From positions 248,001 to 312,000 of the forward strand of contig NZ_JAENIK010000004.1 in NCBI RefSeq assembly GCF_016595465.1: a stretch of 64,000 nt of DNA, given 5' to 3'. The number at the start of each line of letters is the position of its first letter. The first letter of the stretch is position 1. The notes beneath the pieces are model-generated. The model did not search any database. It worked only from the letters and a program-made list of their open reading frames with translations, and was not told the origin of the DNA. This document shows, piece after piece, positions 14,835 through 22,270 of the stretch. A program made the position numbers and the translations under genes. The DNA comes from Luteolibacter yonseiensis. Lineage in GTDB: Bacteria > Verrucomicrobiota > Verrucomicrobiia > Verrucomicrobiales > Akkermansiaceae.

Positions 14835-16754
14835 TTATTTCGTGGTGGCGTTCACCGGTATCGGATTGGCCGGAGGAACCGTGCGGTCGAGTTCGGGAGC
14901 CTTCGCGGGCTTGTCCGCGGGAGGTGGTTCGGGCATGCGGACGAGCAACCAGTTCTGCACGCGATCCTTCCCGAAATGGATGGCCAAGGTGCTAACGTCC
15001 TGGGTGAGGTTCGCCAGCGTCGTCGCGAAGACCGTTTCGATGTTGTCCCCGATGCGCCATGCGACATTCTGCGTCTCCTTGTCGATCTGGCCGGCGATGG
15101 GCTTCTGGTCGCCCGTGATGACGCTCTGGTAGCCTCCGCTGACCTTGCCGTCCTTGCTGATGGAGACCTGGAAGAACATGACCGGCTCCCCCTTTTCTTC
15201 CTGGGCGAGGGCGAAGACTCCGAGAGGCATCCATTCGGCGGGCTTGTCGGCAGAGGTTGGCGGAGCGGGTGGCGCGGGTTGCTCCACATTGACGGCCAGG
15301 TTCACGACCGGCTCGTTGTATTGTTTCGCAGGCACCGGCTTGTTATCCACATACACGGTTTCCCCCTCCTGGATGACGTTGGTTCCGTAGTCGATATAGA
15401 TGGGTTGCGGCGGTGCGGTGGCGTAGACGAATGTCGTCGCGGCAGCCCAGGTGACGGGTGCCCACCACCACCAGGGATTGGCGGGATAATGGCCGACATG
15501 GCCCCAGCCGCAGCCGCCCCACCAATGGTCGTCAAAGACATCGTCATAGAAATCTCCGGCATTGTCCCAGATCTCATCCGCCCGATCGAAGCGGTAGTCC
15601 CACATGTCCTCGCGGTGCTCCTGCCAGTCCTCGCGGTTCTGGTCCCGCCAGTCCTGACGGTCGTTACGGGCCTCCTCAAGGTTGTCCCAGCGGTCCTCAC
15701 GGTTTTTCGCGAAGTCGTCGCGGCGCTGCTGCCGGTTCTCGTTGCGCTGCTGCATGCTCTCGTGACGCTTGTCCACCCGCTGGTTCCAGTTTTCGTTGCG
15801 GTTCTGCGAGCGTTCGCTCCAATTGGGACGATCTTGCGGAAGCTGTGCCGGGCGCTCCCGGTCTCCCAGGCCACCACGGTCTCCCAAGCCACCACGGTCA
15901 CCGATACCTCCATGATCGCCGATACCCCCCCGGTCACCCAAGCCGCCACGATCGCCGATGCCACCGGCACCGCCGATGGCTCCGATCCCGGCAGCACCGC
16001 CAACACCGAGGAAATTACCGACGTCGCCACGGTTCGGGCGATTGCCGGTGCCCGGGCGGTTGTCGATCCCAGGACGGTTGCCCGCTCCAGGGCGGTTGTC
16101 AATTCCAGGTCGGTTGCCCGCTCCGGGACGGTTGTCGATTCCAGGACGGTTGTCGATTCCGGGGCGGTTATCAATGCCGGGACGATTGCCCGCACCCGGC
16201 CGATTGTCTCCTCCAGGCCGGTTATCCCCGCCGGGGCGGTTGCCCGCTCCAGGACGATTGTCCCCACCGGGGCGATTATCCCCACCTGGACGGTTGCCAG
16301 CCCCGGGGCGGCTTCCCCCCGAAGGAAGTTGCGAGGCACCAGCCCCCAGCGCCCCTCTGTCACCACCGGACGGACGGGTGGATGGCGAGCTTGGCACACG
16401 ACCGCCACCGGGGCGGCTTCCGCCATTCGCGGGACGTTGCGCGGCACCACCGGAAGGACGTGAGGAATTTCCAGCGGAAGGGCGCGACGCTCCTCCCGAC
16501 GACGGACGGGATGCCCCTCCCGAAGATGGCCGCGACGAAGCCGACGGACGCGAGGATTGCGCCGGGCGCGATGCGGCGCGTGAGCCACCACCCGAGGAAT
16601 GGGAGAAGCTGCCACCCCCTCCGCCGCGTGCGCCGCCACCGCCCCCTCTGCCGCCGCCCCGACCGCCTCCGCGGCCCTCGGCGATGGGCGTCGATTGGAT
16701 CAGCATCGCGAGGATCGCGACGAACAATGAAACGGAACCGAATTTCGAGCGCAT
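14835..16754 (-). CDS. Secreted Gly/Arg/Asn/Pro repeat protein with conserved C-terminal domain
   Basis: This 639-residue protein has a signal peptide (ending near IAEG) and a low-complexity extracellular body. Successive parts are a Gly-Arg-rich stretch (about 27-60), Ser-Arg-Pro repeats (60-130), about 15 hexads of the type G-x-[GD]-N-R-P (148-240), then GDRGG repeats (265-300) and a highly charged Asn/Arg/Asp/Gln segment (305-390). A Trp-rich patch (DDHWWGGCGWGHVGHY ... WWWWAPVTWAAATTFVYA) follows, then a globular-looking C-terminal region of about 200 residues with strands such as VMFFQVSISKDGKVSGGY. Similar proteins are annotated as putative cell-surface proteins in Verrucomicrobia and Planctomycetes. 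It follows the SnoaL-like gene with a 3-bp gap. Confidence 0.8.
   Translation of the reverse strand: MRSKFGSVSLFVAILAMLIQSTPIAEGRGGGRGGGRGGGGGARGGGGGSFSHSSGGGSRAASRPAQSSRPSASSRPSSGGASRPSSGGASRPSAGNSSRPSGGAAQRPANGGSRPGGGRVPSSPSTRPSGGDRGALGAGASQLPSGGSRPGAGNRPGGDNRPGGDNRPGAGNRPGGDNRPGGDNRPGAGNRPGIDNRPGIDNRPGIDNRPGAGNRPGIDNRPGAGNRPGIDNRPGTGNRPNRGDVGNFLGVGGAAGIGAIGGAGGIGDRGGLGDRGGIGDHGGIGDRGGLGDRGGLGDRERPAQLPQDRPNWSERSQNRNENWNQRVDKRHESMQQRNENRQQRRDDFAKNREDRWDNLEEARNDRQDWRDQNREDWQEHREDMWDYRFDRADEIWDNAGDFYDDVFDDHWWGGCGWGHVGHYPANPWWWWAPVTWAAATTFVYATAPPQPIYIDYGTNVIQEGETVYVDNKPVPAKQYNEPVVNLAVNVEQPAPPAPPTSADKPAEWMPLGVFALAQEEKGEPVMFFQVSISKDGKVSGGYQSVITGDQKPIAGQIDKETQNVAWRIGDNIETVFATTLANLTQDVSTLAIHFGKDRVQNWLLVRMPEPPPADKPAKAPELDRTVPPANPIPVNATTK
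15855..15962 (-). repeat. Coding tandem repeat, GDRGG/GDHGG units
   Basis: About seven pentad/hexad units (GIGDRGGLGDRGG...) are encoded by near-identical DNA blocks such as CCACGGTCTCCCAAG on the plus strand. They lie inside the surface-protein gene. Confidence 0.8.
16035..16313 (-). repeat. Coding tandem repeat, 18-bp NRPG hexads
   Basis: Roughly 15 units of 18 bp encode G-[AGIT]-[GD]-N-R-P. Neighbouring blocks are almost identical at DNA level (GGGCGGTTGTC/GGACGGTTGCC variants), which suggests recent slippage or unequal recombination. The array length is likely to vary between strains. Confidence 0.85.
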
Positions 16755-16757
16755 GGC

Positions 16758-17666
16758 TTATTCTCCTTTCTTGCGATGGATTTCAATCCGTCCGATGCCC
16801 GGTTGCGGATCGCCGTCGAGCGTGCGGTTTCCCGACTCCCAGAAAACGGTCGAGTCACCGGACTTGGAAATCGTATTGTCGGCGGTGGTTCGGCTTCCAT
16901 CGGCGGAGTAGCCGGTCTCCCGCGAGAGCCAGCGCTGGCCATCGCCGGTCCAGCGCCCCTCGGCATAACCGCCCTGGTCGTCGAACGTCCACGAACGGAT
17001 GCCTTGTTCCACCGGATCCCATCCGATGATCTGCCAGCCTTCCAGGACAGGTTCGTCGCCCTGTTTCACGGTGACGTTGCGCGTGATGAAGCTGCCGCCG
17101 CGCGACCATTGATATTCGCTGTGGATGGTCACTCCGGCATCCTTGTCCGCCTCCTCCCACTCGCCGATCAGCCAGGAGAGCTGCGAAAGCTTCCCGCCCG
17201 GCGAGGATTCGGTCGCGGGGGTCTCCACCAGTTGGCTGATCTTCCAGTCGCCATCCTTCTTGAGATAGACCGCGGTGTAGAGCGCCTCCGACTCATCTCC
17301 GGAAGAAGAGGTCACGACGGTGGAGCCCTTCTCCACGACGACCTCGGGGGTGAGAACCTTCACCGAGTCCGCCTTGATCGAGATTTTCGCACCTTTGTTA
17401 GACGCGAAGGCGGAGCGCAGGGAGCCTTCGATGGCCGCCGCTCCGCTGAAAATCCGTCCGTCGTCCGAAGTGTATTCCGCATCATCGGTGAAGAACCCGG
17501 CGAGCGCCTTCACGTCCGCCTTGGCATAGGCCTCCTCGTAGGCGCGGTCCTTGGCCAGAACGGCGGCCATTTCAGGAGTGGTTCCGGCAGGCTGCTTTTC
17601 AGTCTGGCCGGCGCCGGTGCATATCATCACCGCGGCGGATGACAGGGAAATCAGGGTTGTTTTCAT
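16758..17666 (-). CDS. Secreted SnoaL/DUF4440-like protein
   Basis: This 302-residue protein begins with a signal peptide (MKTTLISLSSAAVMICTGAG). An N-terminal nuclear-transport-factor-2-like fold follows, of the SgcJ/EcaC type. It contains YEEAYAKADVKALAGFFTDDAEYTSDDG, the usual first helix and strand, then the closing strand ALYTAVYLKKDGDWKISQLVET. The second half (WLIGEWE ... GGSFITRNVTVKQ ... GWDPVEQGIRSWTFD) resembles the barrel-like domain of secreted DUF1579-type proteins. No catalytic residues can be named. It is the first gene of the five-gene leftward run, with a GACCAAGGTCC operator candidate 65 bp upstream. Confidence 0.8.
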   Translation of the reverse strand: MKTTLISLSSAAVMICTGAGQTEKQPAGTTPEMAAVLAKDRAYEEAYAKADVKALAGFFTDDAEYTSDDGRIFSGAAAIEGSLRSAFASNKGAKISIKADSVKVLTPEVVVEKGSTVVTSSSGDESEALYTAVYLKKDGDWKISQLVETPATESSPGGKLSQLSWLIGEWEEADKDAGVTIHSEYQWSRGGSFITRNVTVKQGDEPVLEGWQIIGWDPVEQGIRSWTFDDQGGYAEGRWTGDGQRWLSRETGYSADGSRTTADNTISKSGDSTVFWESGNRTLDGDPQPGIGRIEIHRKKGE

Positions 17667-17722
17667 GAAGATAGGATGATGGTTAGGATCCTCGGGTTCC
17701 TATGATGGAATCACTCCCCGCC

Positions 17723-17753
17723 GACCTTGTCCATTAGACCAAGGTCCCACCGG
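17723..17753. promoter_or_regulatory. Candidate operator, GACCAAGGTCC copy 1
   Basis: CATTAGACCAAGGTCCCAC (17732-17750) is almost the same as the site at 19519-19539. A further half-site GACCTTG (17723-17729) forms an inverted repeat with CAAGGTC (17740-17746), 10 bp apart. It lies 65 bp upstream of the leftward SnoaL-like operon and 114 bp upstream of the rightward response regulator. Confidence 0.55.
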
Positions 17754-17866
17754 CATGCATCCCCTCCGGGGTGATGTTTATTTTTTCACACTTCTGATTT
17801 GCATCAATCGTGCGAATTGTAATAGAAGCTCTAGTGAAAGGCCTCGTGGAGGAAATCCATATTCGT

Positions 17867-18529
17867 ATGAGCATGTTCGATCAAGCCGTCTCACCCGAAA
17901 ATCACTCCGGTTCGTTCACGTCCGAACCTTTGGTTTGCGTGGTGGATGATGAGGAGGAAATACGCCGGAACCTTTGTGACCTGTTTGTCTCGGCGAGTCT
18001 TCCTGTCCGCGCCTTCGGGTCCTTCTCCGAGTTTTTCGAACGCGGGGCGCACCAAGGGCCATGCTGCCTGGTCATCGATCCCAGCCTGCATGGAATGGGG
18101 GAGGGAGACTTCAAGGCCATCCTGATAGACAATGCGGATCAGGTCGTATGCCTGACGGCGCACGCGGACATCTCCATGTGCACCTTCGCCATGAAAGCGG
18201 GTGCCGTCGACTATCTTATCAAGCCCGTGGACGCCGAGACCATGCTGGAAGCGGCCAAACGGGCGTTGGCACGCTCCCAAGCCACGCTTGCCGCGAAAAT
18301 CGCCCGGACCGCGGCCCAGGCGAAATTCGCCAAACTCACCACGAGGGAATTCGGGGTGATGTACCGGGTCATCGCCGGCCTGCTGAACAAGCAGATCGCC
18401 GCCGAGCTGGGCATCGCCGAAAAAACCATCAAGGTCCATCGCGGGAGGGTGATGCGGAAAGCGGAAGTCGTCTCGGTTGCGGAACTCGTCAAGCTCGCCA
18501 TCACCGCCGGCATCACCGATCCCGCATAG
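17867..18529 (+). CDS. FixJ-like response regulator with atypical phospho-acceptor loop
   Basis: About 220 residues, starting at the ATG at 17867 (GGAGG lies 14 nt upstream; the open frame extends further but adds nothing recognisable). The receiver has VVDDEEE with D27/D28, D71 as phospho-acceptor, T97 and K119, so the chemistry is intact. The loop after D71 reads DPSLHGMGEG in place of the usual D-x-x-M-P-G-M-x-G. The C-terminal LuxR helix-turn-helix (TTREFGVMYRVIAGLLNKQIAAELGI ... TIKVHRGRVMRKA) is of FixJ type. No histidine kinase is adjacent, so it is an orphan here. Two identical operator-like sites flank it, one before each neighbouring operon. Confidence 0.88.
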   Translation: MSMFDQAVSPENHSGSFTSEPLVCVVDDEEEIRRNLCDLFVSASLPVRAFGSFSEFFERGAHQGPCCLVIDPSLHGMGEGDFKAILIDNADQVVCLTAHADISMCTFAMKAGAVDYLIKPVDAETMLEAAKRALARSQATLAAKIARTAAQAKFAKLTTREFGVMYRVIAGLLNKQIAAELGIAEKTIKVHRGRVMRKAEVVSVAELVKLAITAGITDPA

Positions 18530-18586
18530 CCCGGCTCCATGCCGCCCCATGCCGGGATGGAAAAGACTTACTAATGTTAGAGGTCG

Positions 18587-19390
18587 TTAGAAAAACCAGG
18601 TGACTCCCGCCTTGGCGATGCAATTGGTGGAGGAATCATCCAGGGGTATCTCGCACGATGCGAACAAACCGATGTTCCTTTCGTTACCAACGGTCCAGCC
18701 GATGCTTGGCTCGAGCGTGTTGTATAGTTCCGCGTCCTCCATCATGTTGACGACGCCCTTGTAGTCCAGATTGAGGGAGACGCAGGGGGATATTTTCCAA
18801 GTGGCGGTGAGATGCCCCTCCCACTCGCTCTTGTTGCCGGTGGTGTCGCCCTGGTCCGCCGACCATCCGAATTGCAACGAGGTGGCGAGCACGAAGTTGT
18901 CGCGGATCGCATAGGCCGCGCCGGCGCCACCCGCCATCTGGGTCCGCTGGTTGGCGATGGCCTGGACATCGTCCGCGGCGGTGTCGAACTCCGTTTCAAA
19001 AAACCAACCGGCGCGCCAGCCGGCGGGGTCATCCATCAGCAGGTGGCCGACGCGGAGCTTCAGATCTCCCAGGCCTGTGTCGCTGTCCGCCCCCTCGGGA
19101 TCGTTCTCGAGGACCGGTAGTTCGAAGCCGATGCCGAACTGGCGGTCATGCCCGTTGAAGCCGAACCCGTACACTCCCGCGAGGATGAACTTGTTCCGGC
19201 TGCCGCCACCGTCCAGATCCGTGTATTCATCGGCTACCCTGACCCGGCTTTTGATGACGATCGGGTTCCGGGCGAGCAGCAGGTCGGCGTCCGTGACGGT
19301 CTCCTCGCCCGCCGTCGATATGCCTGTTAGAGAAAAGGCCGCAAGCATCGGAACAGCGGCGGCCGGCAGGAAACGCGCGTTGGTTTTCAT
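18587..19390 (-). CDS. Outer-membrane beta-barrel protein
   Basis: This 267-residue protein has a signal peptide (cleavage near STAG-EETV). Alternating strands follow and the terminal segment AKAGVTWFF ends in Phe, the usual beta-barrel assembly signal. Segments such as FGIGFELPVLENDPEGADSDTGLGDLKLRVGHLLM and GGAGAAYAIRDNFVLATSLQFGWSAD look like the MetA-type outer-membrane transporter family seen near aromatic catabolism, but the resemblance is only general. It is convergent with the response regulator, 57 bp apart. It shares its upstream region with the PPK2 operon and the second GACCAAGGTCC site. Confidence 0.75.
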   Translation of the reverse strand: MKTNARFLPAAAVPMLAAFSLTGISTAGEETVTDADLLLARNPIVIKSRVRVADEYTDLDGGGSRNKFILAGVYGFGFNGHDRQFGIGFELPVLENDPEGADSDTGLGDLKLRVGHLLMDDPAGWRAGWFFETEFDTAADDVQAIANQRTQMAGGAGAAYAIRDNFVLATSLQFGWSADQGDTTGNKSEWEGHLTATWKISPCVSLNLDYKGVVNMMEDAELYNTLEPSIGWTVGNERNIGLFASCEIPLDDSSTNCIAKAGVTWFF

Positions 19391-19518
19391 GGTTGTTCGG
19401 GTTTTTCTTTTTGAACGGGTGCCTCGCGCCGCGGGAAATTCGCGGCTGCGGGAGGACCGATCATCACCCGGACCGTAGTCAAACAGTCCCCGGTGCCAAG
19501 CTCCGTGAGCGCGCGGCG

Positions 19519-19539
19519 CATTGGACCAAGGTCCGACGG
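19519..19539. promoter_or_regulatory. Candidate operator, GACCAAGGTCC copy 2
   Basis: CATTGGACCAAGGTCCGAC (19519-19537) matches the copy at 17732-17750 at 17 of 19 positions and in the same orientation. Its core GGACC-AA-GGTCC is palindromic apart from the centre. It lies about 99 bp before the PPK2 start and 129 bp before the leftward beta-barrel gene. Confidence 0.55.
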
Positions 19540-19637
19540 CCGCATCCCATGCTTCACTTGCCTTCCCCGGGAGTTCCCGTCAGATAGATTCGAACCTGCG
19601 GGCATGGCGTCGCCATGCCCCACAAAACCATAACAAG

Positions 19638-20555
19638 ATGATCCAGCCGAAGTTGTTGAAGCAGTTCCTCGTGGAGCCGGGCTCCGAAGTGAATCTCAAG
19701 GATTATGCGACCGACTGGACCGAGACGGACGAGGCGAAGGCGTTCGGCAAGGACGTGATCAAGGAGCGGTCCAAGGAAGTCCTGGCGGAGAGCCGCGAGG
19801 CGATGAGCAAGGCGCAGGAGCTGCTCTACGCCAGCGACACCCACTCCGTCCTGATCATCCTCCAGGCGATGGACGCCGCGGGCAAGGACGGGACCATCCG
19901 TCATGTCATGTCCGGAGTGAATCCTCAGGGCTGCCAAGTGTTCAGCTTCAAGAAACCGTCCGCCGAGGAGCTGGATCACAACTTCCTCTGGCGCTACATG
20001 AAGGCCCTCCCCGAGCGCGGCCGCATCGGGATCTTCAACCGTTCCTACTATGAGGACGTGCTGGTGGTGAAGGTGCATCCCGAATGGCTGGGGCCGGGGC
20101 AGCCCGCGAACCCCGACAAGGATTTCTGGGAGAAACGCTACGAGGACATCAACAACTTCGAGAAGCACCTTTCCCGCAACGGCACCCTCGTCATCAAGTT
20201 CTTCCTCCACCTGTCCAAGGACGAGCAGCGGCGGCGTTTCCTCGAGCGGCTTACCAATCCGGACAAGCATTGGAAATTCTCCGATTCCGATCTCGCCGAG
20301 CGCGACCATTGGAAAAGCTACCGGAAGGCGTTCGAGGACGCCATGGCCGCCACCAGCACCAGGCGCGCTCCGTGGCATGTGATCCCGGCGGACCGCAAAT
20401 ACGTCGCCCGCGCCCTTGTCGCGGACATCATCACCACCTCCATCCAGAATCTCGGCCTCGAATACCCGAAGGTGAGCGAGGCACAACTGGCCAAACTCGC
20501 CATCGCCAGGGAGAAGCTGGAAAACGCGGGCAAGGATCATGAGCCGGAGCCGTGA
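19638..20555 (+). CDS. ppk2: Polyphosphate:nucleotide phosphotransferase, PPK2 family
   Basis: This 305-residue cytoplasmic kinase uses inorganic polyphosphate to phosphorylate nucleoside mono- or diphosphates. Walker A is at about 78-86 (MDAAGKDGT) and Walker B is in GIFNRSYYEDVLV (131-143). The lid region is rich in Arg/Lys (KDEQRRRFLERLTNPDKHWKF), and the C-terminal helix bundle is complete. The motif SGVNPQGCQVFSFKKPSAEELDHNFLWR fits the PPK2 subfamily that includes class III enzymes acting on both NMP and NDP. The ATG at 19638 was chosen over upstream extensions because homology begins there. The stop overlaps the SulP start (GTGA), so the two proteins are translationally coupled. Confidence 0.93.
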   Translation: MIQPKLLKQFLVEPGSEVNLKDYATDWTETDEAKAFGKDVIKERSKEVLAESREAMSKAQELLYASDTHSVLIILQAMDAAGKDGTIRHVMSGVNPQGCQVFSFKKPSAEELDHNFLWRYMKALPERGRIGIFNRSYYEDVLVVKVHPEWLGPGQPANPDKDFWEKRYEDINNFEKHLSRNGTLVIKFFLHLSKDEQRRRFLERLTNPDKHWKFSDSDLAERDHWKSYRKAFEDAMAATSTRRAPWHVIPADRKYVARALVADIITTSIQNLGLEYPKVSEAQLAKLAIAREKLENAGKDHEPEP

Positions 20556-22270
20556 CCTCTCCCGCCACCACCGCCCGCGGCCTCTGCTCCATCGTTCCGG
20601 CGCTGGGCTGGCTGCGCGGTTACAAGCCTGCCTGGCTCCGGGCGGATCTCGTCGCCGGTGTGACGCTGGCGGCCTATCTCATGCCCGCAAGCATCGGTGA
20701 CGCGTCGCTCGCCGGGCTGCCGCCTGCGGCGGGCCTCTACGCCTGTCTGTTTTCCGGTCTCGTTTTCTGGCTGTTCACCAGCTCCCGCCAGACGACGGTC
20801 ACCGTGACCTCCGCGATCTCACTGCTCGTCGGCTCCACCCTCGGCCCGATGGCGGCGGGGGATCCGGCCCGCCATGCGGCCTTGGCCGCCACCACCGCCA
20901 TCATGGTCGCGGTGCTGGCCCTGCTCGCCCGGCTGTTCCGGGCGGGGGTGATCGTGAACTTCATTTCGGAGTCCGTTCTCGTCGGTTTCAAGTGCGGGGT
21001 GGCCCTCTATCTGGCCAGCTCGCAACTGCCGAAACTCTGCGGCCTCTCCGGAACGCACGGCGATTTCTGGGACAAGATCAGCCACTTCATCCGCAACGTG
21101 GGAGACACGAATCCCGCCTCCATCACCATCGGCGGTGGCGCCCTGGTCCTGCTGCTCCTCGCGAAAAAACTCGTGCCGAACAAACCCGCCGCGCTCGTCG
21201 TCGTGATCGCCGGGTTATGCGCCGGAGCGTGGTTCGATCTCGCGGCGCACGGCGTGAAACTTCTCGGGCTGGTTCCGCAAGGCCTGCCAGCCCTGGGACT
21301 CCACGGAATTTCCCGCAGCGACCTGAACCAACTGCTGCCGCTTGCCATGGCGTGCTTCCTGCTGGGAGCGGTCGAAACCGCCGCCATCGGCCGGATGTTC
21401 GCAAGAAAGCATGACTACCGGTTGAACTGCGACCAGGAGTTCCTCGCCCTCGCGGGAGCCAATCTCATGGCCGGCCTCGGCCAGGGTTTCCCCACCAGCG
21501 GCGGAATGTCGCAGTCCCTTGTCAACGAGTCCGCCGGCGCCCGCACCCCTCTGTCCGGATTCATCTCGGCGCTGATCATCCTGCTTGTCGTCCTTTTCCT
21601 GTCGGACCTGTTGCGGTTCCTGCCGCAACCGGTGCTGGCCGCGATCGTGCTCGTCGCCGTCACCGGGCTTTTCAAGTTGTCCGCCCTCAAACATATCTGG
21701 AACTTCAGCCGGGCCGAGTTTTCCGTCGCTGCCACGGCACTGCTCGGAGTGCTCGGCTCGGGCCTGCTGATGGGCGTGCTGATCGGTGCCACCCTCTCGT
21801 TGCTCCTGCTCCTGCACCGCTCCATGTATCCCCGCTCCACCGAACTCGGGCGGGTGCCCGGAACCGACTACTTCGCCGATGCGATCCGCCACCCCGTCAA
21901 CCGACGGCTGCCGGAATCCTTCATTTTCCGGAGCGACGGAGCGATCCTGTACTTCAATGCGGAATTTGTCCGCGATCGGTTTTTCGAACTGCTGGACGCC
22001 AGGGGCAGCGGAGTCAGACTGGCGGTCTTCCATCTCGGCACCGTTCCCGCCATCGATCTCGCGGGAGTCGAAATGCTCGCTGAAATCCACGAAACCCTCC
22101 AGCAGCGGGGCATCGGTTTCCGCCTTTCCGAAGCCCACAGCGGGGTAAGGGAAGCGCTCCGCCGCGCCGGATTTGAAAAATTCCACGGACCCATCGTGCC
22201 CGACCAGACGGTCTCCACCGTGCTGGAACAATACCTGTCCGCCCACGACAAACCCCGCAACCATCCATGA
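20552..22270 (+). CDS. SulP-family anion transporter with C-terminal STAS domain
   Basis: This 572-residue membrane protein starts at a GTG overlapping the PPK2 stop. The SulP core runs from about residue 15 to 430 with many helices, and it includes the family segments AYLMPASIGDASLAGLPPAAGLYA and TSGGMSQSLVNESAGARTPLSG. A cytoplasmic STAS domain follows (about 455-560: RSDGAILYFNAEFVRDRFFELL ... FHLGTVPAIDLAGVEML). Family members move sulfate, bicarbonate, chloride or dicarboxylates. The substrate is open; coupling to a polyphosphate kinase may hint at an ion tied to polyphosphate storage (inference). The next gene overlaps by 4 nt (ATGA). Confidence 0.92.
   Translation: MTSPATTARGLCSIVPALGWLRGYKPAWLRADLVAGVTLAAYLMPASIGDASLAGLPPAAGLYACLFSGLVFWLFTSSRQTTVTVTSAISLLVGSTLGPMAAGDPARHAALAATTAIMVAVLALLARLFRAGVIVNFISESVLVGFKCGVALYLASSQLPKLCGLSGTHGDFWDKISHFIRNVGDTNPASITIGGGALVLLLLAKKLVPNKPAALVVVIAGLCAGAWFDLAAHGVKLLGLVPQGLPALGLHGISRSDLNQLLPLAMACFLLGAVETAAIGRMFARKHDYRLNCDQEFLALAGANLMAGLGQGFPTSGGMSQSLVNESAGARTPLSGFISALIILLVVLFLSDLLRFLPQPVLAAIVLVAVTGLFKLSALKHIWNFSRAEFSVAATALLGVLGSGLLMGVLIGATLSLLLLLHRSMYPRSTELGRVPGTDYFADAIRHPVNRRLPESFIFRSDGAILYFNAEFVRDRFFELLDARGSGVRLAVFHLGTVPAIDLAGVEMLAEIHETLQQRGIGFRLSEAHSGVREALRRAGFEKFHGPIVPDQTVSTVLEQYLSAHDKPRNHP

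Noticed and set aside
16035..16313. CRISPR-like array of short repeats
   Set aside because: The repeats are 18 bp without unique spacers, keep frame and encode NRPG hexads.
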